From the NCBI GenBank assembly GCA_964428345.1, contig CAYRYD010000007.1, positions 1 through 64,000 of the forward strand: a DNA stretch of 64,000 bases, written 5' to 3'. A model generated the notes under the pieces. It searched no databases, was not told where the DNA came from, and saw only the letters and a list, made by a program, of their open reading frames with translations. The stretch is from JABDMH01 sp964428345 (GTDB lineage Bacteria > Bacteroidota > Bacteroidia > Chitinophagales > Saprospiraceae). The position numbers were made by a program, and so were the translations under genes. Of the stretch, positions 62,425 through 64,000 are shown one piece after another. Each line of letters begins with the position of its first letter. Within the stretch, counting starts at the first letter, position 1.

Positions 62425-64000
62425 ATGTCCTGTACAAACCTCGAAGTCAGTCTGACGCTGATTATTGCTCTGGTAACCTTAACCGGAGGGTACAGCCAAT
62501 CATCCCCTGTTGGGGAACTACCGGCACTGGTGAGCCGGGCAAAAAACCTTCAGCAAGCCTATCAGTTTGATAGTTCAACCGTATGGTATAAGAAGGCGAT
62601 CATCGCCCATGAGGCATTGTCTGACTACTGTACGGTCTATCGACTCAGAAATGAAGTAGCCTACAATCTGCTTGATGCGGAAAGAGATCAGGAAGCCGTT
62701 AACTATATTGACGATTGTCTCAGGGAATTTCAACACAGCCAACACTGCCCGGATACTTTATTGCACGTCAATCTCCTGATTACCCGACATATCATCTACC
62801 GGGATGTCGACCGCATCAAACAATCAAAACCACCACTGGATGAAGCGTTGAGACTGGCCATCTTGAGCGGTGATACCGCTTCACTGGCAAAGATCTACAA
62901 TAACCTCGCAGCTTATTATGGATCGGAAGGAGCCAATTACCTGGCGTTGGACTGTGCAGAAAAATCCATGGAGATGAAAGAGCAACTCCTCTCACCCAGG
63001 GACCCATCCTATCTGCGGGGTCTCTATGCGATCGCCAATTATTCGGAGCGGACCGGAGACTACGAAAAAGCCTACCTCTACCTGGATTCGATTATTCAGA
63101 TCGCCGCAGATACCGTTTATCCTAACATTGCCGATACCTATCATTTAATGTCGCTGGTTTGCATACGTCGTAAAGACTTCACCATCGCCCGGAAATATGC
63201 AGAATTATCGACGATCTATTTTTCCCGTCAATTTGGTCCGGAAAGCCGGGCTGCATCCTATGGCTATATGGAACTGGGAATGGCCCACCTGGCATTGCAG
63301 GAGATGGAGGAAGCCATTGCCAATCTTGAGCGGGCATTTAAAATCCGTCGGGACAAATTCGGGCCGGCTGACCGGCTGACCCTGAGCACACTATCGCAAC
63401 TGATCCAGGCCCAGATGATCCTGGGTGATACAATGTCATCTATTGAGCGCTATAAACAGGTAGTGCAGGACTTCACCAGGGAATATGAAGTGAGCAAATC
63501 CGAAAAATATGCCCTAAATCTGCTGGAAATCGGAGAATTGTATCAGGGAGCGGGCCTGAGCGACTCTTCCCTTCATTATTACCGTCGAGGCTGGGAACTG
63601 GCCAATCAATATTATCCCGCGGGTGACCGGGTACACAGTCGGGCAAACCTGCTTCTGTCCGGAGCAGTACCGTTGGATCAAAGAGAACACTACAGCCGGA
63701 TGGCGCTTTTTCATCTGACCGGTGATTCGTCCCTTCACGAGCTCAACCGCTCTACCATTGCCTTTGCCAACGATCAGTATGCCGTCCTGATGGTCTATTA
63801 CCAGCATGCCAAAAACCTTTTTGCAGGTTTTGAAGAAACACAAGATCAACGGTACCTCGAAAAAATCATCATCTTACAGCCCCAGTTTGATCTGATCAAG
63901 GATGAAATATTCGGCCAGTTTCTCGCTGCCAAATCAATCATCGAATCAGCACCAATTATCCGCGAAATCAGTCTTCTCAGACTCCGGTCGAGTCATCTGC
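62425..64000 (+). CDS. Long TPR protein, probable CHAT-family, 3' truncated by window end
   Basis: The frame is open from the ATG at 62425 to the last base (525 codons, no stop). A signal-like N-terminus (SLTLIIALVTLTGGYSQ) is followed by tetratricopeptide-like repeats: AKIYNNLAAYYGSEGANYL, YLRGLYAIANYSERTGDYEK, YGYMELGMAHLALQEMEEAI and NLLEIGELYQGAGLSDSSL. The spacing and the RRDKFGPADRLTL block are typical of proteins that end in a CHAT protease-like domain in Saprospiraceae, but that domain would be beyond the window. Divergent from an ECF sigma/anti-sigma pair. Confidence 0.8.
   Translation, partial: MSCTNLEVSLTLIIALVTLTGGYSQSSPVGELPALVSRAKNLQQAYQFDSSTVWYKKAIIAHEALSDYCTVYRLRNEVAYNLLDAERDQEAVNYIDDCLREFQHSQHCPDTLLHVNLLITRHIIYRDVDRIKQSKPPLDEALRLAILSGDTASLAKIYNNLAAYYGSEGANYLALDCAEKSMEMKEQLLSPRDPSYLRGLYAIANYSERTGDYEKAYLYLDSIIQIAADTVYPNIADTYHLMSLVCIRRKDFTIARKYAELSTIYFSRQFGPESRAASYGYMELGMAHLALQEMEEAIANLERAFKIRRDKFGPADRLTLSTLSQLIQAQMILGDTMSSIERYKQVVQDFTREYEVSKSEKYALNLLEIGELYQGAGLSDSSLHYYRRGWELANQYYPAGDRVHSRANLLLSGAVPLDQREHYSRMALFHLTGDSSLHELNRSTIAFANDQYAVLMVYYQHAKNLFAGFEETQDQRYLEKIIILQPQFDLIKDEIFGQFLAAKSIIESAPIIREISLLRLRSSHL

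Overview
The window looks like a chromosomal scaffold piece from a Bacteroidota bacterium, most likely close to the Saprospiraceae or Lewinella type. The evidence is a LytTR/LytS-type two-component pair with a ligand-reading propeller, an Rrf2 regulator of Bacteroidota type, a TAnnTTTG-type -7 element, AT-rich leaders without strong Shine-Dalgarno sequences, many Sec and lipoprotein signals, and DUF4838 and sulfatase genes. Several families better known from Planctomycetes are also present (PSD1/DUF1549-DUF1553, DUF1501, and the dehydrogenase plus CxxCH heme domain protein). No rRNA, tRNA, CRISPR array, prophage or insertion sequence was recognised. A 100-base run of N lies at 13616-13715.

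Layout. 1-533 is a repeat-rich intergenic stretch. 534-12288 is mostly minus strand: an SH3b protein, a dynamin-like GTPase, an MFS transporter, an enolase-superfamily enzyme, an alpha/beta hydrolase with a possible 5' frameshift, a large DUF4838 protein and a lipoprotein. 12424-13206 is an exported esterase. 13207-14079 is a tandem and dispersed repeat field holding the assembly gap. 14080-28490 is degradative and sensory: a sulfatase, a tandem SGNH esterase, a histidine kinase/LytTR pair, a CocE-type hydrolase, a PSD1/DUF1501 pair and an exported endonuclease/phosphatase-fold enzyme.

28592-30445 is a compact nitrosative-stress module: Rrf2 regulator, RIC/ScdA-type di-iron repair protein and a second hemerythrin. 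A perfect 9+9 inverted repeat overlaps the rrf2 promoter. 30529-34734 holds a diheme cytochrome c peroxidase and a complete tctCBA tricarboxylate-transport operon. 35029-47264 has a TPR class III cyclase, a second sulfatase, a PhoD-like phosphatase, a palindrome cluster, a large heme-binding dehydrogenase-like lipoprotein, an FG-GAP protein and a second enolase-superfamily enzyme.

47411-55775 has a double AhpD-like protein overlapping a second cyclase, cbpM-cbpA, and an exported-looking dikinase-like protein coupled to a serine hydrolase. 55913-64000 has a TLC/MFS-like carrier fused to HEAT repeats, another beta-lactamase-fold hydrolase, an acyl-ACP thioesterase downstream of a perfect CRP-type palindrome, and an ECF sigma/membrane TPR anti-sigma-like pair divergent from a long TPR protein that runs off the window.

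The exported hydrolases, sulfatases, esterases and sugar-acid dehydratase-like enzymes suggest scavenging of sulfated or acylated polysaccharides and organic acids, although no SusC/SusD pair is visible. The most unusual parts are the GWD-ordered dikinase/serine-hydrolase pair, the Rrf2-hemerythrin circuit, the enolase enzyme with His in a metal-ligand Asp position, and the two non-coding repeat families.
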